Source of the DNA: Gordius sp. MW1
Lineage: Eukaryota; Nematomorpha; Gordioida; Gordea; Gordiidae
Assembly (NCBI GenBank): GCA_964036665.1
Contig: OZ038526.1
Span: forward strand, 35,526,001 to 35,590,000
Length of the DNA: 64,000 nt
Direction: 5' to 3'
Below are positions 1-9,311 of the stretch, piece after piece. Within the stretch, counting starts at the first letter, position 1; each line of letters begins with the position of its first letter. The translations under genes were made by a program, and so were the position numbers. Under the pieces are notes generated by a model that saw only the letters and a list, made by a program, of their open reading frames with translations, searched no databases and was not told the origin of the DNA.

Positions 1-524
1 TTATTTTTAAATCTTTTAAATTAGAAAATTAATCTTTAATTTAATTAACTGCGAATTAGGGCATACTAATTTAAAGGTTTCCTTTACTTACAATAACGTT
101 CCACTAGATTTTGTTTTGGTTCAAACAATTTAACTTAAAAATGAAATGGTTGCATTTTTTCTAGCTTTATATTTTAATGTATTCAATCTTCTCGGAACTT
201 TTGGTAATAATCCAGCCTCCTTATGCTGACCCCACTTCTTATGTATATACCTTATCTAATCTCTGTTATTTAACGCCTCTTTTATTATTTAATAAACATT
301 AATCTCTCCTTCAATAATTTAATCTTTCATGTAATAAACATTAATCTCTCCTTTTTAAATACATTTTTAATATATTCCAAATGTCTTTGTATAATGTTAT
401 GTTTTCCATATGAACCTATTATAAATGACGTCTAACTCTATAATTCAGTACACTTTTAAAAAACATTTTATCGTAAAAATATGTTTATCAAAAATGAAAT
501 TTAATTGATCAGACAGGGACATGG
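1..524. other. No gene seen
   Basis: AT-rich sequence with no convincing open frame, splice-bounded exon or inverted repeat. Confidence 0.5.
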
Positions 525-735
525 ACGTAGCCAGGTTTTGGTTTGGGGGGGGGGAGGCGAAACGTTTAAAATTTCAATCAGGGGGGGGGCCAAACCTACA
601 ATTTTTAATTTTTACGGGTTTTTTCATTGAAAAATTTTATTTTCGTCATTTAGGGGGGTTTTCTTATTTGAACTAAAGGTCGACCAAGCAAAACCCAGGC
701 AAAACTAGTCCCCCCCCCCCACTAAATGACAAAAA
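525..735. repeat. Degenerate family C repeat with family A fragment
   Basis: Contains GACGTAGCCAG followed by long G runs and the aaattt-rich core shared with other family C copies. A short stretch near 675-705 matches the family A terminus (GGTCGACCAA, then AAACCCAG). Ends are not intact. Confidence 0.55.
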
Positions 736-1085
736 ATTTCAATAAAGCTTCCTCCAAGAGTTACATTTTAGCCCCTTCACCCTCCTAACCTAAAATGTTT
801 AACCTAATTTCATTTATTAAAAAATAAAAAATAAAGATGATATTTATATACTTTATCCAGCCGACATTTATACACTTAACTCATTTATATTTTCCCGCTT
901 CGTCAAATTGTAAATCAAATAAAATTTTACGTTTTTTTGGCTAACATTGATACCTACCTATGCCAGTCAGTCCAATTCTTTTGCCTTTAATACCCCCCTA
1001 TAGGCATTCTCGCCCCTTCTCACCTTTCTCGCCCATAAATTGCATAGCAAATAAGCTACATTTATACGTAGAATAGATGAGTCGT

Positions 1086-1128
1086 CCCCTCTTCCCTTCC
1101 CCCCCCCCTTCCCATCTCCCCCTTCTCC
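1086..1128. repeat. Pyrimidine tract with C run
   Basis: C/T-only stretch including a run of C, directly before the GC-hairpin array. It is exceptional in this AT-rich window. Confidence 0.7.
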
Positions 1129-1280
1129 GGGGGTCTGGGGGCGGAGCCCCCAGGAGATGGGGGTTTGGGGGCGTAGCCCCCAACGGGGGACTGGGGGCGG
1201 AGCCCCCAGCAGGGGGTTTGGGGGCGAAGCCCCCAAGGGGGTCTGGGGGCGAAGCCCCCAGTTACGCCCGAAGGGCGTAT
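1129..1280. repeat. Tandem array of GC-rich hairpins
   Basis: Five tandem units of about 25-29 bp, each with a perfect palindrome of the form GGGGGCGNAGCCCCC. Loop-side bases vary (GGA, GTA, GGA, GAA, GAA), and linkers such as TCTG, TTTG and ACTG join the units. A sixth unlike hairpin, TACGCCCGAAGGGCGTA, closes the array at 1263-1279. Long frames through it on both strands encode only proline/glycine repeats that follow from the DNA periodicity, so I do not call a gene. Confidence 0.9.
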
Positions 1281-1289
1281 TTTCTGTAT

Positions 1290-2402
1290 ATGGTAGTCTT
1301 TCCAATCCGCACCCCTGAGTTGCACCAACAGTATAGCTTTAGAAATAAGAATATCATTTATACAATGCGTTCTTTTTATCAAGCTCCTCTTATCTACGAT
1401 TAGCAAATAATTTCACTCTATAAAAATAAAATTAATTTGCAATATAAAATTTTCTTTATATATTCAATTTAAAAAGAGGTCGGGATCGGTTGGGTTAAAA
1501 TAAAAGACACTTCAGGCTCATGTCGCGCTAGGGGGGCTCTAATTGAAATTACACTCGGATAAATTATTTGCTAAGGCATGGATACTTTCAATTGTTTACA
1601 ATCAATTTTTTTTACTTTAAATTTACAATATAATATTTATTGATCACAAGAATAATTTGAAGCTAAATACTTGTATTGCGTGTATTGGAAAATTAAATAA
1701 AAACAAGAATCAACGATTAAAAAATGTAAGCTAGTTTAATTTAAAAACTAATACACATATTAGTAAAAATTTTGATAGGCTTAAGAATTTTAGCTTGGGG
1801 ATGCTGAAGAGACCAAGATTATCTCATGAGGGGGCCGAAAGGACCTAGATTTTGCCTTTGGGCGTGCCTTAGCCCCACACGCCACTGATTTTTACTGCAA
1901 AAAGGTTGTTTTTTCAGTAAAATATGGCTTTCATTTCTTATGTCGTCCTAATGCAAAATAGGAAGGGATCGGAGATCTAGTTTCAACTACTCTAAAATTC
2001 CCTTGTGAAACTGCTTAGTCAAAATAACGTCACCACGATTTAAAAGCCGCTCACTTATTCGAAATTATTGTGCTCGTTATCTCAAAAACTTACTTTCGGT
2101 GGTTATAAGCAAATAGCTGCAGCGGTCAACGTCGGAAATAGGGTTCATCAGAAAATTTTCATGTTCGAGAATGCGTTAATGTCGCTAAAGAATAAATAGT
2201 AAATTTAAAGCAAGCAGCGGGCAAAGGGTTTATTTTTTCTAACCTTTACCAAGCCTTTATGCCTATCAAAGGCAAAAAAAACATTTAACAATATCTCCTA
2301 ACAGTTATTTCCATGACAATCCAACTGTTGAATACCAAACATCAAAATAGTTGCCATTTTACTCTACTAAAGGTTTATCCCAAATATCCATAATCCTTCT
2401 AC
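1290..2402. other. No gene seen; possible 5' leader of the retroelement
   Basis: No recognisable coding exon. The less AT-rich 1900-2400 part directly precedes the RLE retrotransposon and may be its 5' untranslated region, but nothing in the sequence proves this. Confidence 0.4.
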
Positions 2403-2585
2403 ATGAACAACACAAACTCCACAACCCAAACCGGAATCTGCCCAGTCTGCTACAGGTTAGCTTCAATTACCCTCTCTAATTTGATTTACGTTCGCGGTCC
2501 ATTAAAACAGAAGTGCCCAGGCTCTGGAAAACATCCAGCAGCTACAGTCCCCAAGAGGTCTACCTCTACTTACTTTATTGCATAA
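2403..2585 (+). pseudogene. Retroelement N-terminal zinc-finger segment
   Basis: Sixty codons from ATG with a Cys cluster: CPVC near residue 14, then KCPGSGKHP near residues 36-44, a spacing expected of a DNA- or RNA-binding finger at the start of an RLE element. The frame is lost at its end and the linker continues in the next frame (IPKGARHQ near 2670). Confidence 0.65.
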
Positions 2586-2589
2586 TACC

Positions 2590-3140
2590 TACTCCCCGCT
2601 CGAAACCACCACCACCAATATATATTCAGACATTCCTCATTCTCCTGTTAACAGGATTCTAAAAAACATCCCTAAAGGTGCCAGACATCAAGTTCTAATT
2701 GCCCTTACTGATGCCATCTCAAACCTCTCTAAGGACCCAAGCAGCACCCTCCATTGGGCCAACCTTTTTCAATTTACTTCCCGTGTCCTTTCAATACCAC
2801 CATCGAATTACAAAGGTACCCTCTCGAATTGGGTTAAACAAAACTCAAATGGGACGTTTCATCACCCCCCATTATCTACGAGCCACACATCCATTAGATT
2901 ACGTCAGTTCAACAAAGAGCCAAACGGGTTTCCTCGAAACTCAACCACTTTGACATCCAGGGTGCCCTTCGCCTGGCCAATTCAGACTGCAAAATTTCCC
3001 CAGACACTCAACAAACCTTCGAATCTTTACAAACTAAACACCCTGAAAGAAATTGCTCCCAATTTCCCCCTACAATCAACTCCCCCTTCAAGGACTTCAC
3101 ATCGCCCGAAATTCTCGAGGCTATCGGTTCTTTTAAAAAT
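2590..3140 (+). pseudogene. Retroelement linker region, frameshifted
   Basis: Reads IPKGARHQVLIALTDAI in one frame (about 2665-2720), then FDIQGALRLANSD in another from 2949. Both resemble the conserved pre-polymerase region of this retroelement class. A second shift near 3140 leads into the reverse transcriptase frame. There are no intron signals, so these are true disruptions. Confidence 0.65.
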
Positions 3141-3142
3141 CC

Positions 3143-4219
3143 TCAGTAGGTTCTGGTTTAGACGGCTTCCGTGCTTCACATTTAATAGAATTAACAAGAC
3201 CTCACATTGACAGGTCTGGCCACTTCACATCCACCCTAGCAACCTTCCTTAACCAGGTTATTAAAGGCTTAGTACCTGACGCGATCTCTCCCTATTTTTT
3301 TGGGGCCACCTTAATATCTCTTACCAAACCTGATGGTGGCCTTCGTCCAATTGCCATGGGTTCAATTTTTAGACGCATATGCTGCAAACTTATCATTGCA
3401 CGAGTAAAATCCGACATTGCAGATCAATTAGCTCCTATCCAACTAGGTTTCGGAACCAAGGGTGGTTGTGAAATCCCCTCTCACGCTGTTCGCATAGCCC
3501 ATCCCGACCATTCGATCCTAGCTAAGATTGACTTCAAAAACGCATTTAACACGATCTACAGGTCACACTTCTTAACCGAGGCTTACAAATCTCTTCCCGA
3601 GTACTCCATTTTCCTTAACGCATGCTACGCTCCTACTTCCATGCTCAACTTTAATTCCAAAATAATTGCATCGAGTGACGGCATTCAACAAGGAGACCCG
3701 CTAAGGCCCCTACTATTCTGCCTAGGTATAAAATCCCTGACTGAAGACCTAGCCTCTAAATATAATCTATCACTCAACTTGTGGTACCTAGACGATGGTA
3801 CCATCAAGGGAAATGCCGAAGACGTTAAAGAAGCCCTCTCTTATCTAGAAGTCGAGGTTTCAAAAATTGGTCTCCATCTAAATCATAGCAAGACCGAGGT
3901 TTGCAAAAACAATACTGACTCTTTAAGCCTAGACCCATACTTTGACGCTTTCAAACATATTCACCCTAACGAACTAACGCACTTAGGATCTCCCGTAGGT
4001 GGCTCACACCCTTGTAACAAGTCAGTAACAGAGACAATACAAAAACTAGTAGATATCAAACCCCTCCTTTCTTACTTGCCAGCCCACCAGGCTTTCTTTT
4101 TAATTAAAAACTGCTATTCTTTACCTAAGATAAATCATATCTTCAGGTCATCCACCTCATTTTTAAATCCTAATGCTCTATCTATATTCGACCAAAAACT
4201 CAAAGGTGTAGTCGAGTAA
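3143..4219 (+). pseudogene. Reverse transcriptase domain of the RLE retrotransposon
   Basis: The frame opens before 3155 with GSGLDGFRASHL (block 1), TKPDGGLRPIAMGS (about 3329-3370), DFKNAFNTI with the first catalytic Asp (about 3530-3555), GIQQGDPLRPLLFCLGI (about 3682-3730) and WYLDDG with the catalytic Asp pair (about 3783-3800). The thumb (GLHLNHSKTEV) follows. This enzyme would copy element RNA at a nicked target. The frame ends at a TAA that interrupts an otherwise continuous reading frame into the endonuclease. Confidence 0.9.
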
Positions 4220-5143
4220 ATCACAAACCTTTCTTTTACAGGGTCCCAATGGAAACAAGCGTGTCTCCCCACAAAATATGGTGGTTTGGGCCTGAGATCA
4301 CCCCCTCTAGTAGCTTTGTCGGCCTTCATCTCGAGTCGACTTTCAGCCAAACCAATCATCGACAAAATAATCGATCAACCAGATCCCTTTACCCACATCG
4401 CTCTCGACATGTGGAGCTCTTTGTCCGACCCTAACACTCCATTCCCTACCATAAACTCTCAAAAAAGTTGGAACCTTCCTCTCTACGACCATGCCCTTAA
4501 AACTCTTATATCGGGCGCTTCGTTGGAGGAGTTACCAGCTTTAAGAAGTTTTGCATCAAGGTCCGGCCACGAGTGGTTGGAGGCCATCCCAAGTCGGACC
4601 CATGACCTTCAACTCTCCAACAACGAGTTCAGGATCGCAACAGGGCTCCGCCTAGATTGTGATATAGTTGCCCCCCATCAATGCAACTTATGTGGCTCAT
4701 CTGTAGGTACAAAAGGTCATCACGGCCTACATTGCAAATTTAATAAGGCCAGATTTTTACGTCACACATCTGTTAATGCTCTTCTACAGAAGACATTCAA
4801 TAAGGCTGGCTTTCCCTCCCAATTGGAGCCTAATGGTCTTTGCCTTAGCGACAAGAAGAGACCCGATGGACAGACCCTCATCCCATGGGCAAAAGGGCTA
4901 TGCCTAGCATGGGACTACACTTGTCCGGATGCCTTTGCACCCTCAAATCAAAACAAAGACCCCCTTGTCGATTCTGAAAGAATAAAGTCAGCTAAATACG
5001 CAGAATTTAATTCCTCACTCCTTTTCTGCCCTATAGTGACCACTACCCTTACAACAATAGGTCCTAAAACCCAAGCCCTCCTGAAAGAATTGGGGCGCCG
5101 TATAGCTGCCAATACCCTTGACAAAAGGGAAACTTTTTTTTAA
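4220..5143 (+). pseudogene. Restriction-like endonuclease domain of the RLE retrotransposon
   Basis: Continues the polymerase frame after the TAA: QWKQACLPTKYGGLGLRSPP, then the knuckle CNLCGSSVGTKGHHGLHC (about 4683-4736), then KRPDGQTLIPW (about 4855-4890) and AWDYTCPDAFAPSN (about 4908-4950). The RPD and WDYT motifs are the metal-binding endonuclease residues of this class. The C-terminal helix reads ELGRRIAANT. The frame ends just before an A-rich stretch. Confidence 0.85.
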
Positions 5144-5159
5144 AACAGAAAATCGGAAT

Positions 5160-6115
5160 TATAATTTGTCATTTCAACGCGATCGCAATTTTTGAATGTT
5201 TACCTCGCATATAATTTTTATAGTAGTAAAAAAAATTAAAATCAAGACAAGTTAAAAAAAAATAGATGATGACGCATCCACCTGCTAATTTTTATCAAAC
5301 TTCAAAAATGTTGATTTTTAAATATTAACCTTTTAAACTATTTTGTTTGATTGATATGTATATGTGAAAATGATAACTTATGAGCAGTTATATTGGAAAA
5401 TTACGTTTATCATGATTTATTGGTTAAAGTTTACTTCGGGCCATGCGGCATTGGGTTGGACTAGTTCATCAGGCCCGCCCGGCGGCTAATTATTTTTAAT
5501 TTTTGTCCGAACCCTGCTCAAATTTTTCCGGGTCAGTGTGGGAGTCTATTGACAAGATCCTTCAATAATTATGTGCGAAATTATTCAATAAATGACAGGA
5601 TAAACTTCTTAGGTTCTCGTTTTACTTTAATCATTTTAGGGATAAAGGGTATTAATATATTGACCTCTATCCGTATCTTTAATTCTACATTATTTTTCAA
5701 TAGGTAAAATTTTATAACTACAATATATAATTGAAATATTAAGGTCGCATTTTTATAAAAGTTATAAGTTGATCACGTGTTCCTGATATAATTTCGGCTT
5801 CAAACTCTCAACCATAAGCATGCTGCCTTTAAGGGTATGAATTATTGTAAAGATTAGTAATTTTAAAGCTGATATTTGATATAGTTCTAGCTAGATGATG
5901 AACACACTTTTTAATTGTATGTTACCTTGTATTTTTACAAATCATTTATACACTCTTATCAGACACTTTATATTAAATATATAGCCGTTGTTTTTATGCG
6001 ATATATTTTAAACATTTAAAAAGAAAATTTTTGATGAAATATTTTTTGGGCTAAGTAATCAATGGATTCCTAAACCCATTGGACATTTAATATTGATAAG
6101 GATTAAGGTGGGAGC
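5160..6115. other. No gene seen; one GC-word repeat remnant
   Basis: Apart from a GGGCC/GGCCC-rich remnant at about 5435-5535, similar in style to the word-iterated repeats elsewhere, I see only AT-rich DNA. No ANAPC1 C-terminal exon was found here on the minus strand. Confidence 0.45.
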
Positions 6116-6250
6116 TGGTTGGCATAGCCAGAATTGAAATTAGATGAGGAGGGGCAAAATAAACAATATTTGAAACTTTAGCCAAAAGTTTTGGATTTAC
6201 AGGAGGCAGCTTCCCATCCGTGCCCCCCCCCCCCCGGTTACACCCATGTG
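6116..6250. repeat. Family C inverted-repeat element
   Basis: Begins GGCATAGCCAG and ends with a C run followed by TTACACCCATG. Core aaattt and ggatttacagg match other C copies. Ends diverged. Confidence 0.6.
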
Positions 6251-6454
6251 GGAGCGAAGCAGATTTGGTTAATGAATAGGTATAAAGGGAGAAAACACAC
6301 GAAAGAGCTGTTGATCATTTAGTTTAACAAACAGGTATAGGAAATTAATTGCCGTTTACCTCCTCCTCACTTGATGGAAGTTAATGTTCGCCCCCCCCCA
6401 AGTTTAAAACTACGCCGCTGGGTAAGGTGACCATCATGTTTAACAAAGAAATAT

Positions 6455-6570
6455 GAGCATGGGCGAAGCCATGGGGGGGTGGCAGAGAGAGGCGACTGCC
6501 ACCTCCAAATCCAAAAAACCTTCAAATATTTATATAATTATGGCTCAATCATAAAATTATATTTTGGCAA
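6455..6570. repeat. Family C fragment, left half
   Basis: GGGCGAAGCCATGGGGGGGTGGCAG followed by the family core. The right end is missing. Confidence 0.55.
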
Positions 6571-6718
6571 CATATAAGAAACAAAACAAAAGGTGACTGA
6601 TGGTAATTACAATAACACGTTTAAATAGACATTCAATTTACAACCAATTAACAATCAATTAAATTGCATTTCAATTCGAACGCTCAGGTCATGCCAAGTA
6701 TTTGCATACATTACATTA

Positions 6719-6729
6719 CTCCCCCTTTT
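6719..6729 (-). other. Polypurine tract of the gypsy element
   Basis: Minus-strand AAAAGGGGGAG directly after the pol stop codon at 6728-6730. It primes plus-strand DNA synthesis in LTR retrotransposons and marks the start of the 3' LTR. Confidence 0.6.
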
Positions 6730-6879
6730 AAAGTTGCCCTACATCGTATCGATCAGGTGGTTTGGATACCCTTTTGTGTTCTAGAATGTTTCGCTCGGAT
6801 ACCGCACCTTGGTCAATCGTTGTTCTTTCCCGTAACTGATCTCCGTGTTTCCTTCTTGTATTTCCGTCTATATTAACGT
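6728..6879 (-). pseudogene. Gypsy integrase C-terminal tail, beyond the inserted element
   Basis: Reads RVSKPPDRYDVGQL then stop, the usual basic KPPxRY tail of gypsy-like polyproteins. Together with the integrase on the other side of the family B insertion it shows that one frame was cut by that insertion. Confidence 0.7.
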
Positions 6880-6887
6880 CATACGTA

Positions 6888-7348
6888 CATAGACTACATA
6901 GACTGCTCATCACGGTATAGAATGTGTGTGTTTTTTTCCGCCATTTTGATGAACAATACCGTCCTATATCACATAATGGCGTTTTGCGCTCTGCCGTTTT
7001 TTTCGAACAGGAGAGGTAAAGAAAAAAGGTTTTGATTCCATAAATAAGTAAGATATTACTAAATATATGATATTTTTAAAAAAATTTAATAACATTACAG
7101 TTTTTACATTTTTAATTTTTATGAAATGTGTCAATAATAAATTTTTTAAAAATATCATATCTTAAGTAATATCTTACTTATTTATGGAATCAAAACCTTT
7201 TTTCTTTACCTCCCCTGTTCGAAAAAAACGGCAAAGCGCAAAACGCCATTATGTAATATAGGACGGTATTGTTCATCAAAATGGCGGCAAATTTCACACA
7301 CAATTTGCCATATGGAATATATGACATGAGCAGTCTATGTAGTCTATG
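6888..7348. mobile_element. Family B element with 8-bp target duplication
   Basis: Termini CATAGACTACATAGACTGCT and its reverse complement. Flanked by the perfect 8-bp duplication CATACGTA (6880-6887 and 7349-7356), as expected of hAT-type insertion. Internally it is a long foldback: about 6950-7060 pairs with about 7165-7275, leaving a small loop. It encodes no transposase. It is inserted in gypsy integrase sequence. Confidence 0.9.
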
Positions 7349-7356
7349 CATACGTA

Positions 7357-8290
7357 GTCGAACATGTTCGTGCTTCTACAAGTCCTTCCCTCCATCCCGG
7401 ACTTGTGTCATTATGTACCCACACCTGCTGCTCGGGTTCAAAGAATCTTTCTTGGGTCCATCGGTTTTTATAGTACTTTTGTTTCCAGATCGATTCTTCA
7501 ACCTTGTCGCGAGTCGTTCTTCTGAGCTGGTCTAGCGTCGTACGAATCCTGCGATTGAACGTCGCCTCAGCCGGGCTAATACCTGTAGTCACGCGTTGAC
7601 TACTACGCATGCTCATTAATACTTGTAGTAAGTTTAACGAGTCATTAACCCCCGACTTTTTATTCGCATAGAACTTACTTTTAATAGTTCTAATTCTAAT
7701 ATATCTCTCGGCTAAACCATTAGTTTTGGGGTGGTAGGGCGGCCCCGTAAATTGAACTATGCCATTGTTTTTACAAAAAAATTTAAATTCCGTAGATTTA
7801 AATTGCGGGCCATTGTCACTGACAATATATCTAGGTAACCCAAAACGCGCAAATATTGTCCTTAAATTTTGGATGATTTTGTTGAGTTTATCTCGCCCAG
7901 CACCATTACTTCGGGCCATTTTGTAAAAGCATCAATGCAAACTAACCAATACTTCTTATTGATGGGTCCCGCTAGATCTATGTGAACCCGTTCCCAAGGC
8001 TTGTTAGGAACGTTCCAAGCGTATAGGGGTACCTCTTTAATGTTTGGTCGTTCTTCTTGGCAATATTTACAAGTATTAACGTATTTTTCTATGTCTACGT
8101 CAATATTATTCCAGTACACATAGTATCTCCCGAATGACTTCATAGCCACGATTCCCGGATGACCATCATGTAAAATTTTAAGAATATCTGGCCTTAATTT
8201 TTCCGGAATTATAAGTCGATCTTTATAAAATAAAAGATCATTTTCGAAAAAAATGTAATTTCTTAATTGCAGGTATTTTCGTACGTTATC
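7357..8290 (-). pseudogene. Ty3/gypsy integrase
   Basis: From about 8290 down: GHPGIVAMKSFGRYYVYW, the H2C2 finger with CKYCQEERP (about 8060), then the catalytic triad: VHIDLAGP (D, about 7960), VSDNGPQF (D, about 7825) and TNGLAERYI (E, about 7720). A frame change at about 7862-7919 separates finger from core. The protein would insert element cDNA into chromosomes. Its end is cut by the family B element. Confidence 0.9.
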
Positions 8291-8432
8291 GTTATTTTAA
8301 GAGCCTTGTTATCTATTTTTAAATTGCTCTATAACTTCTCTTAGTACATTATCTTTTATTGTTTCCTCTACAATATTTTTTGTATTCAAAGTCAAGTCAT
8401 CGATTAATTGTAATTTAATTCTTCGTATATCA

Positions 8433-8708
8433 TTATCTATGTTCACACTGATTAGATTTCCTTGGGATGCATTTTATATCATAATCATATTGAAGTAATT
8501 TAATTGCCCATCTTAGTAACCTATTATTGGTTATTTTGCTAAGATCCCGGGTTGTCCCAAAAATATTTATAAGAGGGTGGTGATCTGTCTGAATTGTGAA
8601 TTTACGACCATAGTAGATAGTATTTGCATACTTTACACACATGATTATGAGGGATACAATTTCGGCCCCCAAGGAAAATAAGCTAGCTAAGCCAATGGTA
8701 AGAATCAT
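8433..8708 (-). pseudogene. Ty3/gypsy RNase H segment
   Basis: Contains YYGRKFTIQTDHHPLINIF and NRLLRWAIKLLQYDYDIKC, the diagnostic end of gypsy RNase H. The start of the domain and the upstream reverse transcriptase are absent, so the element is truncated on this side. Confidence 0.85.
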
Positions 8709-9311
8709 GTTTTAAAGGCATTCGGCATTTCCAAACCGTAATGAAGTTTAAAGTAATATTTAAACAGTTTTAAAGACAAATCATATCGTTAATCTAAGGT
8801 TTTGTCCTTTTATCCCGCTTCAAAACATATTTTAAATGCCAAATTTTAACTTTTCTTTTCAAGGAGGCTAAAACAAGCTTTAATCAAGTTAAGGGAAATA
8901 ACTTCCCTCTATCTATTCGACAAGCGTTTTTCCTGAAGTGTTATAGATATTTTCAAATTTCAAATATTGGATATTTTTTAGTATAATATTTGAAGAAAAA
9001 CAACAATTTTTGTATGCATGTACGTGCGTAATTTTGTACATTCATATATATATATAAAACAAGATTGAGCAAAACGAATGATCTTCATGCATCCTACAAT
9101 ATATTAATCCTTAAATATTGGATTATTTAGGAAGTATTCTTCAACTTCGCCCAGATTCCATTCCTGATATATAACAAAGAGTAAAGTAATATTATAAACT
9201 AAACTTAAAACAGACTTTAAATATTGGAACTCAGAAAACTTATAAAAATCAAACTTAAAGTTAAACGACAAGTTTTAGCTAAAAACAGATTGCTATAACA
9301 ATTATAAAAAC
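8709..9311. other. No confident gene; region after the last ANAPC1 exon seen
   Basis: A weak minus-strand candidate exon at about 9118-9163 (AG acceptor, then EWNLGEVEEYFLNNP) has no good donor and no similarity I recognise. The rest is AT-rich. Confidence 0.4.

Larger units (their letters stand above)
2403..5143 (+). mobile_element. RLE-type non-LTR retrotransposon, defective
   Basis: One element with the domain order of site-specific RLE non-LTR retrotransposons (R2/NeSL/HERO-like): N-terminal zinc finger, linker region, reverse transcriptase, then a C-terminal CCHC knuckle and PD-D/E endonuclease. The frame shifts at least three times (after about 2585, between about 2850 and 2950, near 3140), and one in-frame TAA at 4217 separates polymerase from endonuclease; both lie in the same frame. 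The base composition is GC-richer than its surroundings. The reverse transcriptase core reads WYLDDG instead of the usual YADD/FADD. No poly(A), target duplication or target gene was recognised. Endonuclease relics of the same family lie near 35.2, 38.5 and 63.95 kb. Confidence 0.87.
6700..8710 (-). mobile_element. Ty3/gypsy LTR retrotransposon, 3' half, decayed
   Basis: In element order (high to low coordinates): RNase H, integrase zinc finger, integrase core, C-terminal tail, polypurine tract. RNase H and integrase are separated by frameshifts near 8290-8430 and 7860-7920. A family B element with a perfect 8-bp duplication splits the integrase tail at 6888-7348. The sequence AAAAGGGGGAG on the minus strand (about 6719-6729) right after the stop is the polypurine tract, so the 3' LTR should start near 6718; no second LTR, gag, protease or polymerase palm was found. 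Confidence 0.88.

Noticed and set aside
967..1406. Overlapping frames of about 110 codons on both strands across the GC-hairpin array
   Set aside because: They encode only Gly/Pro repeats created by the 25-29 bp DNA unit and exist on both strands.
9118..9163. Candidate next ANAPC1 exon (EWNLGEVEEYFLNNP)
   Set aside because: Acceptor and phase fit, but there is no usable donor and no match to the family after FRHLFALC.
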